DNA of 64,000 bases from JAZKAR01 sp040389065 (GTDB lineage Bacteria > Pseudomonadota > Gammaproteobacteria > Burkholderiales > Casimicrobiaceae): assembly GCA_040389065.1 (NCBI GenBank), contig JAZKAR010000001.1:1-64000 (forward strand), read 5' to 3'. Both the position numbers and the translations under genes were made by a program. Each line of letters opens with the position of its first letter. Positions within the stretch are counted from its first letter, which is position 1. Under the pieces are notes generated by a model. The model saw only the letters and a list, made by a program, of their open reading frames with translations, searched no databases and was not told the origin of the DNA. Of this stretch, positions 27,062-36,250 are shown piece by piece.

Positions 27062-28981
27062 TTAAGAAATTTCCCGCCCTGCCATTCCTCTGCGTAAATG
27101 CACCATCAATAAAGAAATAGCTGCGGGAGTAATACCTGAAATACGAGCTGCTTGGCCTAATGTTTCAGGTCGATGCATGTTAAGCTTTTGCTGTACTTCA
27201 GCAGATAAACCACGCACTAAGGTGTAATCAAGCGCAGACGGTAAACGCCAGCTTTCATTAATCTGAGCCCGTTCAATTTCTGTGGCTTGCCGATCAATGT
27301 ATCCTTGGTATTTAGTTTGAATACTAACCTGCTCTTGAACAGCTTCAGGTAAATTAGGCAAAGGCTGTGCTGCGGCATGCTCACGGTCTTGGAGTACTTG
27401 GGCAATTTTACCCAAATCTTCATAGTTAACATTCGGCCTACGTAATAAATCAGCCAAACTATATTCCCGCTCTAAAGGCTGGCCTAGTAAACGTAAAGCA
27501 TCTTCATTCATTAAGTGTTTTGGTAAAACCCATGTTGATGCTAATCGAGCCTTTTCTTTTTCTATCGCCTCTCGCTTTTCACAAAAGGCTGCCCAACGTA
27601 TATCATCAACCACACCTAATTTACGACCTTGTTCTGTTAAGCGTAAATCTGCATTATCTTCACGCAATTGTAATCGATACTCCGCACGACTTGTAAACAT
27701 ACGATAAGGCTCAGTAACACCTTTTGTAATCAAATCATCAACGAGCACACCTAAATAGGCCTCATGCCGTTGAGGACACCATGCGTCTTGTTCAGTTGCA
27801 TAAAGCGCAGCATTAATTCCTGCCAATAAACCTTGGGCGGCTGCCTCTTCATAACCTGTAGTGCCATTAATTTGCCCTGCAAAAAATAAGCCGTTAACCG
27901 ACTTACTCTCTAAGGATGACTTTAATGCACGTGGATCAAAATAATCGTACTCAATTGCATAGCCAGGTCTCAAAATATGGGCATTTTCTAAACCCTGAAT
28001 AGAGCGTACTAATTCTAGCTGTATATCAAAAGGCAAGCTTGTTGAGATTCCATTAGGATAAACCTCATGGGTATCTAAACCTTCTGGCTCAAGAAAAATT
28101 TGATGACTGTTTTTATCTGCAAAACGATTAACTTTATCTTCAATCGACGGACAGTACCGTGGACCTCGACCTTCAATTACACCCGTAAACATAGGAGAGC
28201 GATCAAATCCTCCTCGAATAATCTCATGAGTACGTTCATTTGTATGCGTAATCCAGCAGGGCAATTGAGCGGGATGAAGCGAGCGGCTCCCCATAAATGA
28301 AAATACAGGGGCAGGAGTATCACCGGGCTGAGGTGTTAGGCAACTATAATCAATGGTGCGTCCATCAAGGCGTGGAGGAGTGCCTGTTTTTAACCGACCG
28401 ACAGGTAAAGCATGCTCTCTCAAACGTGTACCCAGCGTTGTAGCCGCAGGATCACCAGCACGCCCTCCCACGTAACTTTCTAAACCAATATGAATTCGCC
28501 CTGAAAGAAAAGTGCCTGCGGTTAAAACTACAGTCTTTCCATAAAATATAATACCAGCTTGGGTAAGAACTCCGGTTACTTTATCATTTTCTAAAATTAC
28601 ATCATCAACAGCTTGCTGGAATAGCGTTAATTTAGGCTGATTTTCAAGACAATATCGAATAGCTTGCTTATACAAAATACGGTCTGCTTGGGCGCGTGTA
28701 GCCTGTACTGCCGCCCCTCTACTTGCATTTAATATTCTAAATTGAATACCTGCTTTGTCGGTCGCTAGTGCCATAGCACCGCCTAGCGCATCTACTTCTT
28801 TAACAAGATGACCTTTACCAATGCCTCCTATGGAGGGATTGCATGACATCTGCCCTAACGTTTCAATATTATGTGATAACAATAATGTTTCGCATCCCAT
28901 ACGCGCTGCTGCTAACGCTGCTTCAGTACCCGCGTGCCCACCACCAACAACAATAACATCAAATGATTTTGGAAACTTCAT
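27062..28981 (-). CDS. mnmG: tRNA uridine-5-carboxymethylaminomethyl modification enzyme MnmG
   Basis: About 639 aa from MKFPKSFDVIVVGGGHAGTEAALAAARMG, the FAD-binding Rossmann motif. Further signatures are SCNPSIGGIGKGHLVKEVDALGG, PGYAIEYDYFDPRALKSSLE and GQINGTTGYEEAAAQGL. With MnmE it modifies U34 of tRNAs. The ATG at 28981 has AGGA 9 nt upstream; an in-frame GTG at 28990 is less likely. Confidence 0.97.
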   Translation of the reverse strand: MKFPKSFDVIVVGGGHAGTEAALAAARMGCETLLLSHNIETLGQMSCNPSIGGIGKGHLVKEVDALGGAMALATDKAGIQFRILNASRGAAVQATRAQADRILYKQAIRYCLENQPKLTLFQQAVDDVILENDKVTGVLTQAGIIFYGKTVVLTAGTFLSGRIHIGLESYVGGRAGDPAATTLGTRLREHALPVGRLKTGTPPRLDGRTIDYSCLTPQPGDTPAPVFSFMGSRSLHPAQLPCWITHTNERTHEIIRGGFDRSPMFTGVIEGRGPRYCPSIEDKVNRFADKNSHQIFLEPEGLDTHEVYPNGISTSLPFDIQLELVRSIQGLENAHILRPGYAIEYDYFDPRALKSSLESKSVNGLFFAGQINGTTGYEEAAAQGLLAGINAALYATEQDAWCPQRHEAYLGVLVDDLITKGVTEPYRMFTSRAEYRLQLREDNADLRLTEQGRKLGVVDDIRWAAFCEKREAIEKEKARLASTWVLPKHLMNEDALRLLGQPLEREYSLADLLRRPNVNYEDLGKIAQVLQDREHAAAQPLPNLPEAVQEQVSIQTKYQGYIDRQATEIERAQINESWRLPSALDYTLVRGLSAEVQQKLNMHRPETLGQAARISGITPAAISLLMVHLRRGMAGREIS

Positions 28982-29964
28982 AACGTACACATCCTATAGC
29001 AGGCTTATTAGTAGCCTACATAAACCCTGAATATCTTTAACATGATTAGCTTATTAAAACGACAAATTCAAAATGAATGACGCTTATCGAGAAAACTTAA
29101 CCTACATTTAAAACACGCTGAATACTGTTAGCTGCAAGAAAAATCAATGAGCTTTAATAGTTTAATGATAACATTTACCTTATTAATACGTTCAACTTCC
29201 ATCTTTTTGTTGCCTCGATAAATAAGCAGAAAAAAGAAATTAGCTAAAATAGTTAATTTTGACACTTGATAGTCAAAATTAAGATTTTTAATTAGTTACC
29301 CCGTAAATAGCAGCATTTCAAATAATGAGTAACTTTTTACTTAGAACATCTTAGATTATTTGCTCAACCTTAGCGATTATAATGCAGCCAGCATAAAAAT
29401 AACTCAAATTTAGTCTAAATAATGCTTGGTTAAATAATCCCTTCAAAGAGCAATACGATTTCTGCATAAAAACAATTTATGTATTGAATGATTATCAAAA
29501 TGTAGTACTCGACAAGTGCCCTACCCAGCTCCCCCTCTTCGCTTAGCATTTTTAGATAAGAAATACATACATAAATAACTTTGCTTTGCAAACCATTAAC
29601 AAGCTGCTAGGTGAGAACAAACTAGTAGTGCATGCATTCTTAGCTATTTCTTATTTTCATTTTATAAGCTCTGACATATTTGCATTACATGACTACTCTT
29701 TACCCTGAGTAATAGGGAAGAAATAATAGTACATTCTATATATAGCTAATGCTTTACTACACTTGATTGGCAAGTTTTAATTTAGCTGTTCTGATAAAGA
29801 TCGCACAGCTAAAGCTAAGATAAAAGCGCTAATTACGTGGCTATAAAGCCTTATAGCGCCCAAACTTACATTTTCCAATTTTCATCCTAAATAACGAGGT
29901 AAAGCATTAGGAGTATTAATGATTATCATTTTTTACGTAGCATTTACTACGTTAGGAAAAATAA
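28982..29964. other. Nearly 1-kb gene-free region between mnmG and the PilZ gene
   Basis: 983 bp without a credible ORF, tRNA or known RNA. The only structure I can point to is an 11-bp perfect inverted repeat, TTAATTTTGAC (29253-29263) with GTCAAAATTAA (29272-29282), 8-nt loop, followed by ATTTTTAATT. It could be a terminator or an operator. The rest looks like AT-rich drift. Confidence 0.5.
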
Positions 29965-30384
29965 TTAGCTAGATGAGCTTCCCTTTTTACTTTTGTTATC
30001 AATATCACCCCATACTTGTGCATGCAGAGATGGTACTGCGTTCTTAGCTCCATCAGTAGCTTTAACAAAAGCCTCTAGTGTCCATGTTGATAAGGTATCG
30101 ATTTGCACGAACTCAAACCCTACTTTATGCCCATAAGAGCCGTGAGAAGTAGCATGAACTACTTTAGCATCTAAGTTCACATTCATAAAGCGCCCTCTTA
30201 CAGGCAAATCAAATTTTAAGCAGTATATTTCTCCTGCTTCGATATCATTTTTGCCAGTAAAAACAGCCATACCATTCATAGAAACATCTGAACTAAATGC
30301 ATCATGATAGTATCCATTCGCCTCATTTACCCGCACTGCGGTGTTAATAGGCTTGCGAATGCGCAGTCTTTTTTCAGTATTCAT
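29965..30384 (-). CDS. PilZ-domain c-di-GMP binding protein
   Basis: 139 aa. The N-terminal RLRIRKPINTAVRV gives the RxxxR c-di-GMP motif and FSSDVSMNGMAVF gives the D/NxSxxG motif, about 25 residues apart, as in PilZ. A C-terminal Lys/Ser tail follows. Single-domain PilZ proteins act as c-di-GMP effectors for motility or EPS. It may link c-di-GMP to the EPS locus further on, but no direct evidence places it there. Confidence 0.82.
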   Translation of the reverse strand: MNTEKRLRIRKPINTAVRVNEANGYYHDAFSSDVSMNGMAVFTGKNDIEAGEIYCLKFDLPVRGRFMNVNLDAKVVHATSHGSYGHKVGFEFVQIDTLSTWTLEAFVKATDGAKNAVPSLHAQVWGDIDNKSKKGSSSS

Positions 30385-30450
30385 TATTTTGTTTCCATTC
30401 AGTTACTTAATTAAAAGACCGAATGATTTTACACAAAAAAATTAATTCCA

Positions 30451-30978
30451 TCAACGCTTTAATCCAATTAGCGGTGCTAGCCACGCATCTATACTTAGAA
30501 ACCCACCGCCTCGTGCTATGAGTGAAAAAAGCATAATAAGATAAAAAAAAGGTAATTTGAAGTTCCCATGCCCTTGGTCAATTAGTGTATAACCCTGCCA
30601 TAACTCTCTTGCTGAAGACCACGATTGTGGCCAATGCACTGTAGCAATTGCAACAATTGTTACAATCATTAATGAAAAGGCTGAAAAACGCGTTGCTAAA
30701 CCAAATAGAATAAATACTGCCCCGATCAACTCTGAATAGGTCGCGACCGTCCAATTAAGACTCACAGAGAACATATTAAATGGCCATGGAAATCTATCAG
30801 CAATATCTATAAACCAATTGGTACCATGCAATTTCTCATAGCCAGCCTCATAAAATTCCCAGGCAATAATTATTCTAATGAATAGCAAAGAGAGTGCAGA
30901 TAAAGTAGGTGTAATTTTTTCAAGAAACCATACAAAATTATCGCGCATTATGCTTATTATTGATGATTCATTTTTCAC
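30451..30978 (-). CDS. DoxX-family membrane protein of the hvf/buf operon
   Basis: 175 aa with four hydrophobic segments (about 20-42, 68-92, 98-112, 140-158). It shows the DoxX-like motifs FIRIIIAWEFYEAGYEKLHG and YSELIGAVFILFGLATR. DoxX proteins commonly end bufferin/HvfA operons, where their role is unclear. It overlaps the preceding DUF2063 gene by 4 bp, so the two are translationally coupled. Confidence 0.85.
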   Translation of the reverse strand: MKNESSIISIMRDNFVWFLEKITPTLSALSLLFIRIIIAWEFYEAGYEKLHGTNWFIDIADRFPWPFNMFSVSLNWTVATYSELIGAVFILFGLATRFSAFSLMIVTIVAIATVHWPQSWSSARELWQGYTLIDQGHGNFKLPFFYLIMLFSLIARGGGFLSIDAWLAPLIGLKR

Positions 30979-31673
30979 AGCAATATCTCTTTTTCTCTAA
31001 GGATTTGACTCAACTGCATTAAAGAAGGCGTAGCAGTGATAATTTGCCAGGTATCATGAGCCTGCTGCTCATCCTCTTCACACGAAGCCAGATGCAAAAT
31101 TAACTGCAGCATGGTTTCATCAGGGCATATTGCCTCTACATTATTTTCACAATCTCGCCATGCCAATAAAACAGTTGATTGAGCAGGCAGTAACTTTCCT
31201 TCTCTTGCGATCATATGTACTGGATAATCAAATAATTCTATTCGCAAACTAGGGTTTAACGTTTGACCATTTATTGAACGTAATATTTTAGCAGAATTAA
31301 TCGCAACCGCCATTTCGATCCATTCCCATCGCATCAATTGCAACAATGCTGGAGATAATCGAGATACTGGGAAATTTGCTAACATAACAAGAAAATTTTC
31401 AGCAATATTTCTAAAAAGTGGTGAGGTTCGGTAGGGTGATTGTAAAAACTCTGCAACCCACTCTTCCCACATCGCCTCTGAAATTAACGTTCTTGCAATC
31501 GGAAAAACAGGTATTAAAAAGCTTTCAATATTATTGCGAATTAATTCACGATATACAGCAAGCCTGTGCTTTTTCTGGTAACTTTCCAGCTCTTTTTCTG
31601 AGATCCAATTACTTAACGTTTTTGTCCAAGCTTCTATTTGTAATAAACCTGGCGAAGATATTTCTGCACTCAT
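30975..31673 (-). CDS. hvfC: DUF2063 RiPP maturation partner (HvfC/BufC-like)
   Basis: 232 aa. The N-terminal RLAVYRELIRNNIESFLIPVFPIARTLI segment is the DUF2063 signature; these proteins bind the precursor peptide and deliver it to the MNIO enzyme. The C-terminal half is less conserved. AAGGG lies 7 nt before the ATG. Gap to the DUF692 gene: 38 bp. Confidence 0.88.
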   Translation of the reverse strand: MSAEISSPGLLQIEAWTKTLSNWISEKELESYQKKHRLAVYRELIRNNIESFLIPVFPIARTLISEAMWEEWVAEFLQSPYRTSPLFRNIAENFLVMLANFPVSRLSPALLQLMRWEWIEMAVAINSAKILRSINGQTLNPSLRIELFDYPVHMIAREGKLLPAQSTVLLAWRDCENNVEAICPDETMLQLILHLASCEEDEQQAHDTWQIITATPSLMQLSQILREKEILL

Positions 31674-31711
31674 GCTCCACCCTTCATTATTAGGAATGGT
31701 CTAAAATCGTT

Positions 31712-32668
31712 CTACCTATATCCTAATTTTTTGTCATCGCTAATTTTTCTGCTTCTATTTTCTGTTTCTAATAAGATACTTGGCTGAAATAGTTTTTCTT
31801 TATCAGCATCAATTGTTATATGTTTATCTGCGGCTTGAATACTAGCAATACGTTTCAACTCAGGCATTAACTCAGAAAATTCAGGAATATTTAAATCGCG
31901 CTCTAACAATGTTGGTACGCTACCAAATCGGCTAACCGCAAACTCATATAAACTCCAAACAGACTCACAAACAGGAGCTCCGTGGGTATCAATTAGCAAA
32001 CGATCTCCTGTATCTGGGGCTATATCTTCAAGATGTCCTGCCATGTGCATATAACATACTCTTTTTACATCTAAAGCCCTAAGATATTGTTGAGGGTCAA
32101 AATTGTGATTAACGCTATTAACAAACACATTATTAATATCTATATGCAATGCACAATCTGCTAACTCGCTTATTGCTGCCACAAATTCCCATTCAGGCAG
32201 GGTAGTTCCTTGGGGCAGTATATACGTAGATGCATTTTCAATAGCAATTCTTTTACCTAAAATATCTTGTACAGTCTTAATTCTATCTGCCACATAACGT
32301 GCAGTATCAAGAGTTGCCGGAATTGGTAAAAGATCATACCAATAGCCACTAGTATCAGCACAATAGGCTAGATGTTCTGTATATAATTCAACTTTATAGT
32401 CTTCTAGAAAAACTCGTATATCTGCCAGAAACTTCTTGTTTAAGGGCGCTGGCCCTCCAAGAGATAGTGATAATCCGTGAGCTACGATTGGAAATTTTTT
32501 TATTAATCGCTCAAAAACTTGCTCTCTGTTGCCTCCCATGCCCATCCAATTTTCAGGAGCAATTTCAAGAAACTGAATATTTTCATTAGATGGATACTCT
32601 AAAATATCATCCAAAAGCTCTGTTCTCAAACCAAGCCCGACACCAGATAAGCCAATAAAATTAAGCAT
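31712..32668 (-). CDS. hvfB: MNIO (DUF692) RiPP-modifying oxidative enzyme (HvfB/BufB-like)
   Basis: About 318 aa, TIM-barrel multinuclear iron enzyme. Recognisable segments: GVGLGLRTELLDDI, FLEIAPENWMGMGG, VAHGLSLSLGG, YTEHLAYC, IAIENASTYI, DINNVFVNSVNH and CYMHMAGHLED, which supply the His/Asp/Glu metal ligands. Relatives convert Cys in EGKCG motifs to oxazolone/thioamide or related groups. An in-frame GTG at 32674 lies closer to GGGA and is an alternative start. The paired DUF2063 gene follows. Confidence 0.92.
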   Translation of the reverse strand: MLNFIGLSGVGLGLRTELLDDILEYPSNENIQFLEIAPENWMGMGGNREQVFERLIKKFPIVAHGLSLSLGGPAPLNKKFLADIRVFLEDYKVELYTEHLAYCADTSGYWYDLLPIPATLDTARYVADRIKTVQDILGKRIAIENASTYILPQGTTLPEWEFVAAISELADCALHIDINNVFVNSVNHNFDPQQYLRALDVKRVCYMHMAGHLEDIAPDTGDRLLIDTHGAPVCESVWSLYEFAVSRFGSVPTLLERDLNIPEFSELMPELKRIASIQAADKHITIDADKEKLFQPSILLETENRSRKISDDKKLGYR

Positions 32669-32692
32669 ATACACATAATTCCCAAACTATAA

Positions 32693-32720
32693 AGGGCAGG
32701 TACAGCATCGTACCTGCCCT
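32693..32720 (-). terminator. Intercistronic hairpin between the precursor gene and hvfB
   Basis: A perfect 11-bp stem, AGGGCAGGTAC (32693-32703) with GTACCTGCCCT (32710-32720), has a 6-nt loop. On the minus strand TTTATAG follows, and the hvfB start is 25 nt away. It looks like a partial terminator or 3' stabiliser that would give more precursor than enzyme mRNA, common in RiPP operons. Confidence 0.65.
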
Positions 32721-32857
32721 ACTACTGCTTGTCTTATACTATGTTCAACTCTTTTTCTTATCATGATTTAATACATTCTAGATAAGAAGCCAAATAAACA
32801 TAATGCTTTTTGACAATACATATACTATTAAATTTGCTTTAACACAATTTAATAGCC

Positions 32858-33244
32858 TTATTTCTTGTCAGCCCCACCAGCAGCTGACTTTTCGCCATCA
32901 TTAGCTGCTTTTTTTTCAGCTGAACATTTAGCTTCATGTGCTTTTTTATCGCCCGAACATTTGCCATCGTGAGCTTTTTTATGGGCGCCACATTTACCAG
33001 CACCACATTTGCCATCTTTTGATTTAGATTTTTTATCTGCAGAACATTTAGCTTCGTGAGCTTTTTTATCTGCAGAGCATTTAGCTTCTCCTGCTTTTTC
33101 TGTGGTAGGTGCAGCAGCAGCTTGAGAAGCTTCAGCAACCTGCCAACCAGCTTGATTAGCAGCCTGTACACTACCTGCAGCTAATACTGATAACGCTGCT
33201 AATGAAAGAGTTGCCTTTAAAGAATTACGCTTCACTTTGCTCAT
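32858..33244 (-). CDS. hvfA: HvfA/bufferin-type Cys-rich metallophore precursor
   Basis: 128 aa from MSKVKRNSLKATLSL, with AGGAG 8 nt upstream (the frame is open to 33283). A Sec signal peptide (cleavage near VQA-AN) precedes a Lys/Ala-rich mature region with six Cys: KCS, KCS, DGKCGAGKCG, DGKCS, KCS. The paired GKCG motifs match the modification sites of HvfA/BufA peptides. The product is a secreted periplasmic RiPP thought to sequester copper. The KCS-ADKK-AHE units look like internal duplications. It is the first gene of the operon. Confidence 0.9.
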   Translation of the reverse strand: MSKVKRNSLKATLSLAALSVLAAGSVQAANQAGWQVAEASQAAAAPTTEKAGEAKCSADKKAHEAKCSADKKSKSKDGKCGAGKCGAHKKAHDGKCSGDKKAHEAKCSAEKKAANDGEKSAAGGADKK

Positions 33245-33592
33245 ACAAAAAACTCCTAAATTCATATAGTAATCAGACAACAAGGTTTTGAACCTGCCCG
33301 CTGTAGAAACAGCATTTACATATTTATAATAGCTAAGTTATATCCCTGCTAAAACTTGCAGGGTTAGCCTCAAAACGTGTCGTTTTGAAACATCACTTTG
33401 TTGACAAAAATTATTAATGCATTTCCTTTAACAAAGTTAACAAAAAATATTTGTATATATAATTAGTGTGTATTTTTTATAAAACAAAGTATAAACAACA
33501 TACATTTTTTTCATTACTTATAATCGCTACAAATACAATTACGATTATGGTTTGGCGAATAATAAACCACTAATTTATACAGCGTATTATTT
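33245..33592. other. Region upstream of hvfA with a 19-bp palindrome
   Basis: 348 bp with no gene. TCAAAACG (33370-33377), TGT, CGTTTTGA (33381-33388) is a perfect 8+3+8 palindrome about 126 bp before the hvfA start and is the obvious operator candidate. The regulator is unknown. The remainder is AT-rich and should contain the operon promoter. Confidence 0.45.
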
Positions 33593-34969
33593 TTAAAAAG
33601 AAATTTCTTGTTTTAATAAATCTAATATAACAGCGGTTTTTTCTTCCATTAACGCTTTATTTCCACGACTTTCAACATTTAAACGTAATAATGGTTCAGT
33701 ATTAGATGATCTCAAGCTAAATCGCCATGCTCCCATATCCATTGATAATCCATCTGTTAAATCAATGGCTTGAACATTTTTTTTAAAATAAGACTCTACT
33801 ACCGCGATTGAATTTTTCGCATTTGATACTTTCAGATTTATTTCTCCAGAAATAGGATACGCTGCGATACGCTCACTAACCAGTAAAGACAATGGCTTGC
33901 CTGTTATCGACAATAAACCACATACTAATAACCACGGAATCATTCCACTATCGCAATATGCAAAATCACGAAAATAGTGGTGAGCACTCATTTCGCCGCC
34001 GTAAATTGCATTTTCAAGCCGCATTCTTTCTTTTATAAAAGCATGCCCAGTCTTACTTTGTATGGCTTTTCCACCAGCATTTTCTACCATATCAATGGTA
34101 TTCCATACTAATCTTGGATCATGAATAATTTTTTCACCTGGAAAACGCTTTAAAAAAGCTACGGCTAACAAACCAACAATATAATAACCTTCAATAAAAG
34201 CGCCAGTCTCATCAAACAGAAAACATCGATCAAAATCGCCATCCCATGCAATACCCATGTCAGCCTGATGTTCCTTCACTGCATTAATAGTATCTTGGCG
34301 ATTCTCAGGTAAGATTGGATTGGGTATTCCCCGTGGAAACGTTCCATCAGGTTCATGATTAATTTTAATAAAATTTATGGGAATATTTAATGCTTTAAAC
34401 TCTAACTCTAGTGCATCTATTACATGCCCTGCAGCACCATTACCTGCATTTACTACAAGTTTTAAAGGTTTTTGTGTTGGAATATCAATATAGCTAGCTA
34501 AATATTTAATATAAGGTTCTAAGATAGAAATAGTTTGGTAAATACCTTTTTTTTCTACTGAATGAAATTCATTTTGCTCTGCAAGAGCCTTTATTTCATT
34601 AAGGCCACTATCTCCACTAACAGGCTTTCCTCCCCCAAGCACTAACTTCATGCCATTATAGTCAAGAGGGTTATGGCTTGCAGTTACCTCAACACCGCCA
34701 TCAACTTTTAAATGAAAAGAAGCAAAGTATATTTCTTCAGTACCCGCTAAACCTATATCAAGAACATCAGCTCCTGAATCCATCAATCCATTAGCTAAAG
34801 CCATTTTCAAAGATGGGCTCGTTAAACGTACATCACTTCCTACCGCTACACATCGAAGCTTAAAGTATTGCGCAAATGCTCGCCCTATTCGATAGGCAAT
34901 TTCTTCATTGAGTTCTTCACCTAGTTTTCCACGAATATCATAGGCTTTAAAACAACTTAATACATCCAT
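33593..34969 (-). CDS. Phosphomannomutase/phosphoglucomutase
   Basis: 458 aa, CpsG/ManB/AlgC family. The active-site Ser loop is GGVEVTASHNPLDYNGMKL, the metal loop GIAWDGDFDRCFLFD, the sugar-binding loop GGEMSAHHYFRDFAYCDSG and the C-terminal phosphate site RSSNTEPLLRLNVE. It makes Man-1-P for the ManC gene at 38.8 kb and starts the EPS locus, though on the opposite strand. GGAG lies 8 nt before the ATG. Confidence 0.93.
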   Translation of the reverse strand: MDVLSCFKAYDIRGKLGEELNEEIAYRIGRAFAQYFKLRCVAVGSDVRLTSPSLKMALANGLMDSGADVLDIGLAGTEEIYFASFHLKVDGGVEVTASHNPLDYNGMKLVLGGGKPVSGDSGLNEIKALAEQNEFHSVEKKGIYQTISILEPYIKYLASYIDIPTQKPLKLVVNAGNGAAGHVIDALELEFKALNIPINFIKINHEPDGTFPRGIPNPILPENRQDTINAVKEHQADMGIAWDGDFDRCFLFDETGAFIEGYYIVGLLAVAFLKRFPGEKIIHDPRLVWNTIDMVENAGGKAIQSKTGHAFIKERMRLENAIYGGEMSAHHYFRDFAYCDSGMIPWLLVCGLLSITGKPLSLLVSERIAAYPISGEINLKVSNAKNSIAVVESYFKKNVQAIDLTDGLSMDMGAWRFSLRSSNTEPLLRLNVESRGNKALMEEKTAVILDLLKQEISF

Positions 34970-35147
34970 CCTTATTACTCCCTAAGTAATTATCTTAACT
35001 CTTACAAAAAATTATCTTCTTGGTAGTAAAAGATTAAGTATTTATATGCGATAAAACCAACTTATTTTTTAATAAAAATTTGACCAAAAACCTATGAAAA
35101 AATAATTTAATTTCGAATTGTATATAAATTTTTGAGCTATAAATAAA

Positions 35148-35223
35148 TATGGCATCGGACCTTATCAGTCCGATGCCATAAATGACTCCTAAAATTCAGG
35201 AGCTAATAAGCGTAACGCTTATT
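35148..35223 (-). terminator. Triple hairpin downstream of the PEP-CTERM gene
   Basis: Three inverted repeats lie in a row. AATAAGCG/CGCTTATT (35205-35223) comes directly after the stop codon. CTCCT/AGGAG (35186-35190 with 35198-35202) is next. The third is a perfect 13-bp stem (35148-35160 with 35168-35180), followed on the minus strand by TTTATTTATAG. The last is a likely intrinsic terminator; the first two may protect the mRNA 3' end. Confidence 0.7.
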
Positions 35224-35224
35224 A

Positions 35225-35713
35225 TTAAGCAGTTTTTTTACGGCGTGTAGCAGAAGCTACTAAACCGAGGCCTGCCAACATCATTGCCCATGTTTCTGGC
35301 TCTGGAGCAGGAGTAATGTTAGCGGAGTAAGCACCACCAAAACTACCAGTAACATTACCAGTAATGTTTAAGTGATAATCACCTGCAGTCAATGCACCTG
35401 TCGAAAATGCTGAATAGCTACCACCAGTACCTAACAGGTTATTACCTGCATCATAAAGTGATGCAGTAAAGTTATCAATTTGAACTGTAGGTGCAAATGC
35501 AAATGAAGCTGCTGCAACAGTTGCGTTAGGTGCATTTGATAACAATGTAAAATTAATGGTGTCTGACAAAGCACCAGCACCAATAAAACCTTGAGCAAGC
35601 AATTGTGTTGTATTGTTTGCAGCAATGAAACCAGCGTTATAAACAGCAGCTGATGCGTTTACTGAAGCTAAAGCAGCTAATGCTACTACTGAAGCACGAA
35701 ATATTTTTTTCAT
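35225..35713 (-). CDS. PEP-CTERM sorted secreted protein, FxDxF type
   Basis: 162 aa from MKKIFRASVVALAALASVNASA, a Sec signal peptide; AGGTGAG lies 6 nt before this ATG, so the upstream 16 codons are rejected. The mature part is Ala/Asn/Gly/Thr-rich beta-type sequence. The C-terminus is a full PEP-CTERM signal: PEPETWAMML, a hydrophobic helix, then RRKKTA. Exosortase B at 54.2 kb is the likely processing enzyme. Such proteins are usually exported with EPS. Confidence 0.92.
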   Translation of the reverse strand: MKKIFRASVVALAALASVNASAAVYNAGFIAANNTTQLLAQGFIGAGALSDTINFTLLSNAPNATVAAASFAFAPTVQIDNFTASLYDAGNNLLGTGGSYSAFSTGALTAGDYHLNITGNVTGSFGGAYSANITPAPEPETWAMMLAGLGLVASATRRKKTA

Positions 35714-36250
35714 GAAGCTCACCTTGACTGAAAAATAGTGTCGCACAAATATATGCAACAAGTTTTATAAAAACTGAAAGAATCGTATCATAGTAAATTC
35801 TATTATTCAAGATTATTAATAAGAAAATATTCATCCCCTCATATGCTTATTTTCTATATAGATACAAACCCAAATACCATATAAAAATTCAATTTAGAAA
35901 TGGTATTAAATCTATGCATTTACTAACTGCTATTTGTTTTCTTAACAGTTTTCTTAACAAAAATTAATAATATCTTTATATAATCTTAACCACCATTTAA
36001 ATTATTTTCGGCACTCTATAGCAACACTATTTAAACATACACTTATAAAACCACAAAAAATTAAGCTAAATCTTAAGGGTTTTTTTTGCAAAAAAGAAAT
36101 TTTCTTTATCTATCTTGACATTTCACCATTAATTCTCTGTGAAATAAAATATTTTTTGGTAGAATAGCCATAATTAGCTCTTAAAAAGTTAGAATTTTTT
36201 CTCTTTTCATTTAGCATAATCATAAATTTAATATAGTTTTAGGTATCATC
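35714..36250. other. Divergent intergenic region between the PEP-CTERM gene and the tviB-like gene
   Basis: 537 bp, very AT-rich, holding promoters for both directions. A perfect TTGACA sits at 36115-36120 on the plus strand, but no convincing -10 lies 16-18 bp after it. Direct CTTAACA repeats occur near 35940-35960. No JUMPstart/ops sequence was seen. Confidence 0.4.

Noticed and set aside
32839..33171. 110-aa ORF overlapping the metallophore precursor
   Set aside because: Out-of-frame shadow of the Lys/Cys repeats; the overlapping frame has a signal peptide and Shine-Dalgarno.
36115..36120. Perfect TTGACA upstream of the tviB-like gene as a sigma-70 promoter
   Set aside because: No acceptable -10 at 16-18 bp; the nearest TAAAAT is 24 bp away.
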